NCBI GenBank assembly: GCA_003542385.1
Contig: DPKT01000218.1
Coordinates: 1-5,890, forward strand
Direction of reading: 5' to 3'
Origin: Desulfomicrobium sp.
Lineage (GTDB): Bacteria; Desulfobacterota; Desulfovibrionia; Desulfovibrionales; Desulfomicrobiaceae
DNA length: 5,890 nt
The notes under the pieces are model-generated. The model ran no database searches. It saw only the letters and a list, made by a program, of their open reading frames with translations, and was not told the DNA's origin. Shown piece by piece: positions 1 to 5,890 of this stretch. The translations under genes and the position numbers were made by a program. Numbering within the stretch: position 1 is the stretch's first letter; each line of letters opens with the position of its first letter.

Positions 1-27
1 CCCCGAACCCGCAGCCAAGGAGATTGA

Positions 28-1221
28 ATGGCAAAAATACGTGTCGAAGGACTTTACAAGATATTCGGGCCGAACCCCAAGAAAGCGCTGCAGATGCTGT
101 CCAAGGGCAGGACCAAGGACGAGATCATGGCCGAGACCCGTCATGGCGTCGGCGTGAACAACGCCTCCTTCGAGGTGAAGGAAGGCGAGATTGTGGTCGT
201 CATGGGGCTGTCCGGCAGCGGCAAGTCCACCCTGGTGCGCTGCCTCAACCGGCTGATCACGCCCACGGCCGGCAAGGTCCTCGTCGACGGCCAGGACGTC
301 GCGACCATGGGCGACGAGGATCTCAGGCAACTGCGGCAACGCAAGATGGGCATGGTCTTTCAGAATTTCGCGCTCTTCCCGCACCGGACCGTGCTGGAAA
401 ACGCCGCCATGGGCCTGGAAATCCAGGGCATGGACAAGGACGAGCGCCTGCGGCGCGCCGAAGAGGCTTTGGGCCTGGTAGGGCTTGAGGGGTGGGGGCA
501 TTCCTACCCGCGCCAGCTTTCGGGCGGCATGCAGCAGCGCGTGGGCCTGGCCCGCGCCCTGGCCCTCTCCCCCGACATCCTGCTCATGGACGAGGCCTTC
601 AGCGCCCTGGACCCCCTCATCCGCCGCGACATGCAGGACGAACTCATCAACCTGCAGGAGAGGATGCACAAGACCATCGTCTTCATCTCCCACGACCTGG
701 ACGAGGCCCTGAAGCTCGGCGACCGCATCATCCTCATGAAGGACGGCGCCATCGTGCAGGTCGGCACGCCGGAGCAGATCCTGACCGCGCCGGCCGACGA
801 GTACGTGGCCCGCTTCGTGGAGGACGTGGACATCACCAAGGTCCTGACGGCCGAATCCGTCATGAAGCGCAGTGAGGCCGTGGCCGACCTCCGCACCGAC
901 GGCCCGCGCGCGGCCCTGCGCAAGATGCGCAAGCACAACATCGCCCATCTCTTCGTGGTCGACCACAACCACCGGCTGGTCGGCATCGTGTCCGCCGACG
1001 CGGCCGCGAACCTGGCCGCCCGGGGCGAGGAACAGCTGGCCGAGGCCATCTGCACCGAGATCAAGACCGTCTTTCCGGATACGCCGGCCCAGGATCTCTT
1101 CGGCATCATGGCCGACCTGCCCTACCCGCTGGCCGTGGTCGACGAGAACAACAAGTTCAAGGGCCTCATCGTGCGCGGCACGCTGGTCGCGGCCCTGGCC
1201 GAGCGGGGAGGTGCCGCATGA
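28..1221 (+). CDS. proV: Glycine betaine/proline betaine ABC transporter ATP-binding protein
   Basis: This is the cytoplasmic ATPase that powers osmoprotectant uptake through the ProW permease. The 397 residues are close to the length of E. coli ProV (400) and align with it almost throughout, including the ProV-type N-terminal extension before the ABC core. Visible motifs are Walker A GLSGSGKST (60-68), Q-loop Q112, signature LSGGMQQR (164-171), Walker B ILLMDEA (184-190) and the H-loop SHD with H222. Residues from about 275 to 390 form a tandem CBS module, which in the related OpuA transporter senses ionic strength; that role here is inferred. AAGGAG at 17-22 sits 5 nt before the ATG and fixes the start. 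The stop overlaps the start of the permease gene (ATGA), indicating translational coupling. Only 27 bases precede the gene, so its promoter is outside the window. The exact substrate (glycine betaine, proline betaine, choline) cannot be read from the sequence. Confidence 0.97.
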   Translation: MAKIRVEGLYKIFGPNPKKALQMLSKGRTKDEIMAETRHGVGVNNASFEVKEGEIVVVMGLSGSGKSTLVRCLNRLITPTAGKVLVDGQDVATMGDEDLRQLRQRKMGMVFQNFALFPHRTVLENAAMGLEIQGMDKDERLRRAEEALGLVGLEGWGHSYPRQLSGGMQQRVGLARALALSPDILLMDEAFSALDPLIRRDMQDELINLQERMHKTIVFISHDLDEALKLGDRIILMKDGAIVQVGTPEQILTAPADEYVARFVEDVDITKVLTAESVMKRSEAVADLRTDGPRAALRKMRKHNIAHLFVVDHNHRLVGIVSADAAANLAARGEEQLAEAICTEIKTVFPDTPAQDLFGIMADLPYPLAVVDENNKFKGLIVRGTLVAALAERGGAA

Positions 1222-2054
1222 ACGGTTTCAGACTGCCCGTGGGCGAATTCATCGAGTCCGGCATCGACTTCCTGGTCGAGCACCTGTCCTTCATCACCAA
1301 GGCCAGCGCCGACGTCGTCGAAACGGTCCTCGGGGCCATGGAAAGCGGCCTGCTGCTTGTCCCCATCCCGGTCTTCATCGTGCTGACGGCGGCCGGCGTG
1401 TGGCTCCTGACAAAAGACCGCAGGCTGACCTTCGGCAGCGTCCTGGGCCTGGCCCTGATCTGGAACATGGGGCTGTGGGCGGCCACGGTCAGCACCCTGG
1501 CCCTGGTGCTGGTCTCGACCTTGTGCGCCATCGCCCTGGGCGTACCGCTTGGCATCCTCTCGGCCATCAACACGCGCATGTACCAGGCGGTCATGCCCGT
1601 GCTCGACGTGATGCAGACCATGCCGGCCTTCGTCTACCTCATCCCGGCCATCCCCTTCTTCGGCCTGGGCAAAACCGCGGCCATCTTCTCGACGGTCGTC
1701 TTCTCCATGCCGCCGGCCATCCGCTTCACCTGCCTGGGCATCCGCCAGATTCCGGCGGAACTGGTGGAGTGCTCCACGGCCTTCGGCGCGACGCGCATGC
1801 AGCGCCTCATGAAGCTGGACCTGCCCCTGGCCGCGCCGACCATCATGGCCGGCGTCAACCAGACGGTCATGCTGGCCCTGTCCATGGTCGTCATCGCGTC
1901 CATGATCGGCGCCAAGGGCCTGGGCGGCGAAGTCTGGAAGGCCATCCAGCGGCTGCAGATGGGCCGCGGCTTCGAGGCGGGCATCGCCATCGTCATCGTG
2001 GCCATGATCCTGGACCGGGTGCTGCAGAAGCTGGGCACCCGCAAAGACACCTGA
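1218..2054 (+). CDS. proW: Glycine betaine/proline betaine ABC transporter permease
   Basis: This is the inner-membrane channel subunit, expected to act as a homodimer paired with two ProV subunits. At 278 residues it resembles OpuAB and is shorter than E. coli ProW, lacking the long N-terminal tail of the latter. I see hydrophobic segments at about 45-64, 73-90, 92-114, 132-150, 153-170, 208-230 and 254-270. The cytoplasmic EAA-type coupling loop lies at about 180-206 (AELVECSTAFGATRMQRL, then LDLPLAAP) and would dock onto ProV. The motif MQTMPAFVYLIPAIPFFG (132-149) is typical of the ProW/OpuAB group. The ATG overlaps the proV stop by 4 bp and is preceded by GGGGAGG at 1205-1211, 6 nt away. 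The gene appears intact. Confidence 0.95.
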   Translation: MNGFRLPVGEFIESGIDFLVEHLSFITKASADVVETVLGAMESGLLLVPIPVFIVLTAAGVWLLTKDRRLTFGSVLGLALIWNMGLWAATVSTLALVLVSTLCAIALGVPLGILSAINTRMYQAVMPVLDVMQTMPAFVYLIPAIPFFGLGKTAAIFSTVVFSMPPAIRFTCLGIRQIPAELVECSTAFGATRMQRLMKLDLPLAAPTIMAGVNQTVMLALSMVVIASMIGAKGLGGEVWKAIQRLQMGRGFEAGIAIVIVAMILDRVLQKLGTRKDT

Positions 2055-2072
2055 AAACACAAGGAGAATCGA

Positions 2073-2912
2073 ATGAGAAAAATCCTGCTTTCCCTGATCT
2101 GTCTGATGTTCCTGGCCGCACCGGCCATGGCCGCCAAGGGCAAGGTCCGCATCGCCTACGTCGAATGGGACTGCGCCACGGCCAGCACCATGACGGCCAA
2201 GGCCGCCCTGGAGCAGATGGGATATGAAGTCGAGACCCTGCCCGTCGCCGCGGCCGCCATGTGGCAGGCCCTGGGCTCGGGCGACGTGGACGCCATGGTC
2301 ACGGCCTGGCTGCCCGTGACCCACGCCGACTACTACGAAAAGGTCAAGGACAAGGTTGAAAAGGTCTCCGTGGTCTCGGGCGGCGCCAAGCTCGGCTGGG
2401 CCGTGCCCGCGTACGTGACCATCGACTCCATCGAGGAACTGAACGCCAACGCCGACAAGTTCGACGGCAAGGTCATCGGCATTGATCCCGGCGCGGGCCT
2501 CATGAAGCTGTCCGAGCAGGCCATGGCCGACTACGGCCTGAACAAGCTGGAACTCATGGAAGGCAGCGGCGCGACCATGACCGCGGCCCTGGACACCGCC
2601 ATCAAGAACAAGGAGTGGGTGGTCGTCACGGCCTGGTCCCCGCACTGGATGTTCGGCAAGTGGGACCTCAAGTACCTCAAGGACCCCAAGGGCGTGCTGG
2701 GCGGCGAAGAGAAGATCGAGGCCATCGTGCGCAAGGGCCTGAAGAAGGACATGCCCGAGGTCCACGCCTTCTTCTCCAACTTCAAGTGGGACTCCCCGGC
2801 CCAGCTGCAAATGGTCATGGCCTGGAACCAGGCAGGCGGCACCCCCGAAGAGAACGCCAAACGCTTCCTGAAGGAACACCCGGACACCGTGAAGGGCTGG
2901 ATGGGCAAGTAG
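2073..2912 (+). CDS. proX: Periplasmic glycine betaine-binding protein of the ABC transporter (OpuAC domain)
   Basis: This is the secreted substrate-binding protein that delivers the compatible solute to ProW. Residues 1-20 form a classic Sec signal peptide (MRK, hydrophobic core, then APAMA followed by A), with cleavage predicted after A20. No lipobox is present, so a soluble periplasmic protein is expected. The mature part is one OpuAC domain. Tryptophans that could build the aromatic cage around the quaternary ammonium group include W32 (VEWD), W79 (TAWLP), W109 (LGWAVPAY), W188 and W192 (AWSPHW); assigning cage residues is inference. It starts 18 bp after the proW stop, with AAGGAG at 2061-2066 placed 6 nt before the ATG, almost the same signal as in front of proV. 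It is the last gene of the operon. The domain also binds related betaines, so the ligand is not settled. Confidence 0.94.
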   Translation: MRKILLSLICLMFLAAPAMAAKGKVRIAYVEWDCATASTMTAKAALEQMGYEVETLPVAAAAMWQALGSGDVDAMVTAWLPVTHADYYEKVKDKVEKVSVVSGGAKLGWAVPAYVTIDSIEELNANADKFDGKVIGIDPGAGLMKLSEQAMADYGLNKLELMEGSGATMTAALDTAIKNKEWVVVTAWSPHWMFGKWDLKYLKDPKGVLGGEEKIEAIVRKGLKKDMPEVHAFFSNFKWDSPAQLQMVMAWNQAGGTPEENAKRFLKEHPDTVKGWMGK

Positions 2913-3097
2913 CTTCAGCCTGAAACACGACGCTTAGCGGCGCGGGAGAGGGTTTCCCTAGTTCGTGATTTCCCTTGCCTGTGCCGTCCCTGCTTTACAG
3001 TCGGCGGATGCGAAACTCCGTGGTGTTTGTGCTGCCGAAATGGCCAAAAAAGATAACGTCTAAATAGTCGATACTGAAAAACTGTTAAAACGCCACA
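2913..3097. other. Intergenic region after the transporter operon, no gene seen
   Basis: No gene is supported in this stretch. I found no convincing rho-independent terminator for the operon: only short weak stems, none with a clear T tract. Base composition falls towards AT from about 3040. The outer end of the adjacent IS5-family element would lie somewhere in this region, because the transposase remnant ends at 3098 on the - strand. I could not identify a terminal inverted repeat, as the partner end is missing. Confidence 0.5.
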
Positions 3098-3431
3098 TCA
3101 GGCACAGGCCTGCACGGGCTGAACATTGGGTCGAAGTATGTGCCCAAGGAATTTGAGGCACAAAAAACACAGAATCCGGATGAACTTCCGGAAATTGGAC
3201 GCAGCACAGGCCATCAACTGGTTCGCGGTGTCGCCAATCTGGCCTTTGAGGTAATTGCGCAGCATCCTGTGGTCAACTTCCAGGTGAACCGCTGCTGGCC
3301 GCAGAAGGCCTGGAAATACGGGTTCTGGACCCAAGCCTCGACAACGCGCTCTCGCTCAAGTTTTCAAGCTGCTTGAGAATGAGGAGTCCAACCATCAAGC
3401 GGAAGGGCTTTCCGGGGCGACCGAAAGGCAT
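3098..3431 (-). pseudogene. IS5-family transposase remnant: frameshifted and internally deleted
   Basis: Three pieces of one transposase are read in order on the - strand, each in a different frame. The first (from 3431) gives FGRPGKPFRLMVGLLILKQ then LENLSE, typical of the N-terminal DUF772 region. About one base appears to be missing near 3349-3355; the next frame then gives ERVVEAWVQNPYFQAFCG and FTWKL, the continuation of the same domain. Around 3271-3284 the reading jumps to a third frame, LEVDHRMLRNYLKG and QIGDTANQLMACAASNF, the C-terminal signature of this family, ending at the TGA at 3098-3100. Most of the DDE catalytic core is therefore gone and the gene cannot be functional. The first several dozen residues of the family are also missing, and the relaxase gene lies directly upstream. 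Family assignment rests on remembered consensus sequences and is firm at the level of IS5-like; the subgroup is not resolved. Confidence 0.85.
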
Positions 3432-3442
3432 ACTCAGGATTA

Positions 3443-4516
3443 TTACACTTCTGGTCCCTCCTGAGCCTTCTGCCCCTGCTTAGCATCAAGCTCCCGCTCA
3501 TGCTGAACATGCTCGTCAATTGATTGTTGTTCACGGATGCCGTGCACGATCCCCAAGAGTTTATCCAACTCCCAGTTCTTTGCATCGATCTCAGCATCAA
3601 GCTTGTCGCTGTAGGCCTCCTGGCGGTGAATGTAATGGTCCCATTGCCCTCCCAAGCCCCGCAGCCTAGCAATCTCATCTCGAAGTTCTGAAACACACTC
3701 TTGGAGATTTTCAGCTTCATCCTCGGCCATCATCTTCCCAAGGTCCACCATGGTGGCCTCTGTCTGGATCCGGTCTAGCTCTGCCCGTGCAGCTTCGACT
3801 GCCTGTCTGGCCGCGGCCAGCTCCAGCGGGAGTCGAGCGTGCAGTTCCGCCACGCTTGCATGGATGTACTTGGAGGGGTCGGCGTCCTCCTCGATCCACA
3901 TTTCCTTGCTCTTGCCTCTCCGGATCCCCAGACGTTTGAACGCCTCGGCGGCAACAGTCTGAATCTGCCGGCACTGGCCCTTCCCCGGATTCAGCTTCTT
4001 GCCGGAGGTCATGACCGCCCGCAGGAACCCGTGGTAGTGCAGTGCGCTTTCGTCCCGATGGCAGCCCATCCCCACGGTCACGGTGCCTAGGGTATCGGCC
4101 ACGCGGTGCATGGCCTCCCAGGCCATGGCATCGACTTCGGTCGGATCCAGGTCAGCCACGGCCTTTTGGGCCTCGTGGCCGAACGTAAAGACGAAGCGGT
4201 AGGCCACCACGCCACTGCGATCATATTTGAGCCGACAGGCGCTCCTAGCGGCCTTTGCAGCCGCAATGGCTTCCGGGTCGCCAGATGCCTTTGCGGCCAT
4301 CCAGGCCGCGCTTGCGGTCTTTTGGGCGGCAATCTTGGCGTCCTCGTTATACTCGTGCATCTCCTCAATGGTCGGGATGAATCCCCCAACGTTGGTCTTG
4401 CTTCGGCCCTGGGCGACATAGGGAGGCACCTTGCCTTCACGCAGATCGTGGGCTCGCTGTCCCCCATAGCCAAGGGCGCGGACGGGACCGATGCGGACGG
4501 ATGTGGTCATACTCAT
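3443..4516 (-). CDS. MobV (Mob/Pre) family relaxase
   Basis: This protein should nick plasmid-type DNA at an origin of transfer and start conjugative mobilisation. I chose the ATG at 4516-4514, giving 357 residues, because GGAGAA lies 6 nt upstream; a GTG at 4570 would add 18 residues. The N-terminal motif VRIGPVRALGYGGQRAHDLR (7-26) places H23 and R26 in line with H22 and R25 of the pMV158 relaxase MobM, where H22 is the DNA-linking nucleophile. The metal-binding motif HRDESALHYH (153-162) fits HxDExxxHxH, with Leu where MobV proteins usually have Pro. Residues from about 220 are rich in A, E, L, Q and R, and look like helical coiled coil, as in MobV C-terminal halves. It is somewhat shorter than many family members, so the 3' end, next to an IS5 remnant, may be truncated. 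No replication or accessory mobilisation genes accompany it. Function as an active relaxase is inferred from motifs. Confidence 0.85.
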   Translation of the reverse strand: MSMTTSVRIGPVRALGYGGQRAHDLREGKVPPYVAQGRSKTNVGGFIPTIEEMHEYNEDAKIAAQKTASAAWMAAKASGDPEAIAAAKAARSACRLKYDRSGVVAYRFVFTFGHEAQKAVADLDPTEVDAMAWEAMHRVADTLGTVTVGMGCHRDESALHYHGFLRAVMTSGKKLNPGKGQCRQIQTVAAEAFKRLGIRRGKSKEMWIEEDADPSKYIHASVAELHARLPLELAAARQAVEAARAELDRIQTEATMVDLGKMMAEDEAENLQECVSELRDEIARLRGLGGQWDHYIHRQEAYSDKLDAEIDAKNWELDKLLGIVHGIREQQSIDEHVQHERELDAKQGQKAQEGPEV

Positions 4517-4522
4517 CGGCGG

Positions 4523-4528
4523 TTCTCC
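4523..4528 (-). promoter_or_regulatory. Ribosome binding site of the relaxase gene
   Basis: Read on the - strand, GGAGAA is followed by a 6-nt spacer (CCGCCG) and the ATG at 4516. This decides the start in favour of MSMTTSVRIG over the upstream GTG at 4570, which has no comparable signal. A second ATG six bases further in (4510) would be 12 nt from the site, which is less favourable. Confidence 0.7.
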
Positions 4529-4535
4529 ATGTTTT

Positions 4536-4582
4536 CTCAACTTCCGGCGTAAATGGGGGGAGGTGCGCACGCCTAACTTGAG
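4536..4582. repeat. Imperfect inverted repeat in the relaxase leader
   Basis: The left arm CTCAACTTCCGGCGT (4536-4550) and right arm ACGCCTAACTTGAG (4569-4582) are complementary over CTCAA, TT and GGCGT, with one mismatch and one small internal loop. The spacer is 18 nt. The right arm shares its last three bases with the next inverted repeat (4580-4605), so the two hairpins would be mutually exclusive. Overlapping inverted repeats ahead of the mob gene are a known property of pMV158-type origins of transfer. An oriT or operator role here is inference. Confidence 0.4.
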
Positions 4583-4605
4583 ATCACTAACCTACTAGTA
4601 ATCTC
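4580..4605. repeat. Inverted repeat, candidate oriT hairpin or operator of the relaxase
   Basis: The arms GAGATCACTA (4580-4589) and TAGTAATCTC (4596-4605) match at 9 of 10 positions around a 6-nt loop (ACCTAC). On the - strand, the sense strand of the relaxase gene, the odd pair becomes G-T, so that strand folds better. The repeat lies about 65-90 bases upstream of the relaxase start. I see no exact copy of the pMV158 nick sequence, only a TAGTG core in one arm on the - strand, so the oriT call is tentative. Confidence 0.4.
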
Positions 4606-4611
4606 ACCGTA

Positions 4612-4620
4612 ATATTAGCA
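4612..4620 (-). promoter_or_regulatory. Possible extended -10 promoter of the relaxase gene
   Basis: On the - strand the sequence reads TGCTAATAT, an extended -10 element (TGn plus a TATAAT-like hexamer), within an AT-rich tract that stands out from its surroundings. No good -35 hexamer is found 17 nt upstream, where a run of A occurs. Transcription would start near 4605, placing both leader inverted repeats at the start of the message. AT-rich DNA gives such matches easily, so confidence is low. Confidence 0.25.
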
Positions 4621-4691
4621 TCATCAATTTTCAATTTTTTTGTAATTTTATCAAAATCACTGCATCAGATAAAGACAAATATTTCCCAAAA

Positions 4692-4705
4692 TCTGACGTC
4701 TGACG
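4692..4705. repeat. Short tandem repeat TCTGACG x2
   Basis: The heptamer TCTGACG occurs twice back to back at the right edge of the AT-rich tract, 22 bases before the ISL3 remnant begins. It could be an insertion scar or an iteron-like fragment, but two copies are too few to assign a role. Confidence 0.3.
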
Positions 4706-4727
4706 ATGGACGGCCCCAACATGTACT

Positions 4728-5054
4728 TTGATAATGGTTCATCCGGCTGAAGTCCTCCTGCATGTGCGCCCCAAGGGCAAGCTGGTCCGCTGCCCATGCT
4801 ACCGAAGCCGCGATGTCCGCCACCGTGGCGTATCGAAGCAATGGCTACGCACGGTGCCCGTTGGCTTCAAACCTTTCTGGCTGGTCGTCGAGGCGCCACG
4901 GATTGGGTGTGCGTCATGTGGACTTGTCTGGAAGAAATCAAAACAGCTTCATGAAAACGAGGACATCGTTCATGAAGCTGATTCATTTGAAAAAATGCGC
5001 AGTCACAGCCGTTTGCTATGCTACGGGATAGCCAACGCGAGATGGTCGCGGTAG
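4728..5054 (+). pseudogene. ISL3-family transposase N-terminal remnant (zinc-finger domain only)
   Basis: The open frame from a TTG at 4728 encodes 108 residues. Residues 10-68 match the N-terminal zinc-binding region of ISL3-family transposases: LVRCPCYRSRDVRHRG, then WLRTVPVGFKPFWLVVEAPR and CASCGLVW. The family normally has two CxxC pairs. The second pair (C61, C64) is intact, but in the first the expected second Cys is Tyr25 (TAC, one G-to-A change from TGC) and the usual Gly after it is Arg. After residue 68, about position 4935, similarity stops and the frame runs into the hairpin and secA flank, so the real remnant is roughly 4728-4935. The helix-turn-helix and catalytic DDE domain are absent. 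The protein cannot transpose; whether any peptide is made is unknown. The usual first residues of the family are also missing or altered. Confidence 0.75.
4931..4980 (-). terminator. Hairpin with T-rich tail, probable secA terminator
   Basis: A perfect 12-bp inverted repeat, CAGCTTCATGAA (4944-4955) and TTCATGAAGCTG (4969-4980), is extended by a CGA/TCG pairing across a 2-nt bulge, closing on a 5-nt loop (4961-4965). On the - strand the stem is followed by TTTTGATTTCTTC (4943-4931), a T-rich tail as in rho-independent terminators. It lies about 165 bases after the secA stop with no gene between, so secA is the natural client. The stem is less GC-rich than in textbook terminators. On the + strand there is no T tract. 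Confidence 0.5.
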
Positions 5055-5088
5055 GGGCCATCTTAAAGGGTGGTCCCTGCCGCGTCCA
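5043..5088. repeat. 18-bp imperfect inverted repeat downstream of secA
   Basis: The arms TGGTCGCGGTAGGGGCCA (5043-5060) and TGGTCCCTGCCGCGTCCA (5071-5088) match at 15 of 18 positions around a 10-nt loop (TCTTAAAGGG). In a + strand RNA two of the three differences become G-U pairs, leaving one U-U mismatch; on the - strand they are mismatches. Neither side has a T tract, so it is not an obvious terminator. It may be an intergenic palindromic repeat or the ends of a tiny mobile element. Confidence 0.55.
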
Positions 5089-5144
5089 AACCAATGAACT
5101 AACTTTGTCAGCATTTACCCCGGCTCGGACCAAGGTTTTCGTTT

Positions 5145-5890
<746 letters not shown>

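Noticed and set aside
2100..2102. Cys10 of ProX as a lipoprotein attachment site
   Set aside because: It lies inside the hydrophobic core without a lipobox, and a better signal peptidase I site (AMA then A) follows at 18-21.
872..2227. 451-residue + strand frame across proV, proW and proX
   Set aside because: It is out of frame with three well-supported genes and has the Arg/Pro/Ala/His-rich composition of a shadow frame.
1122..2879. 585-residue open frame on the - strand opposite the transporter genes
   Set aside because: It lies antisense to two clearly recognisable genes, is full of low-complexity G, H, D, A and R residues, and reflects the absence of stops in GC-rich DNA.
2941..2960. 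AGGG-TTT-CCCT stem as the operon terminator
   Set aside because: The stem is only 4 bp with a 3-nt loop and no T tract, so it is too weak to call.
3140..3376. 78-residue + strand frame in the IS5 remnant region
   Set aside because: The opposite strand carries recognisable IS5 transposase fragments over the same bases; the + frame resembles nothing I know.
4106..4552. 148-residue + strand frame opposite the relaxase gene
   Set aside because: The relaxase frame on the other strand has catalytic motifs and a ribosome binding site; this one has neither.
4517..4570. Upstream GTG start adding 18 residues to the relaxase
   Set aside because: No ribosome binding site suits it, the extra residues fall outside the MobV domain, and the ATG at 4516 has GGAGAA at ideal spacing and puts the catalytic His near the family position.
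4934..5031. Small + strand frames between the ISL3 remnant and secA as toxin or leader peptides
   Set aside because: They have no ribosome binding site and overlap the hairpin; nothing beyond chance openness supports them.

Overview
The window is GC-rich, with strong G/C bias at third codon positions in the flanking genes. Its layout suits a Gram-negative bacterium. The glycine betaine transporter sequences and the SecA tail suggest a Desulfovibrio-type member of the Desulfobacterota, but this is a family-level impression and not proven by the window.

Layout. Positions 28-2912 (+ strand) hold a compact three-gene osmoprotectant ABC transporter operon: ATPase ProV, permease ProW and periplasmic binding protein ProX. 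The first two overlap by 4 bp, and a short gap with a good ribosome binding site precedes the third. At the other end, 5145-5890 (- strand) is the C-terminal third of SecA, which runs off the window. The two housekeeping units converge.

The 2.2 kb between them is accessory DNA of mixed composition. From left to right it holds a decayed IS5-family transposase (3098-3431, -) with one frameshift and a large internal deletion. Next is an intact MobV (Mob/Pre) type relaxase gene (3443-4516, -), then an AT-rich leader with two overlapping imperfect inverted repeats. After that comes the zinc-finger N-terminus of an ISL3-family transposase (4728 to about 4935, +), which has lost one of its zinc cysteines. 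Two hairpins (4944-4980 and 5043-5088) lie between this remnant and secA; the first looks like the secA terminator.

How it fits together. ProVWX would import glycine betaine or a related compatible solute under osmotic stress, and SecA drives protein export; the two are not functionally linked. The middle is best read as the eroded remains of a mobilisable element, or of successive insertions, in a tolerant site between convergent genes. Its one intact part is a relaxase carrying the expected catalytic motifs, with an oriT-like inverted-repeat leader. No replication gene, integrase, cargo gene, CRISPR array, tRNA or rRNA is visible. I do not see a convincing new multi-gene system; the relaxase with its leader deserves the closest look.
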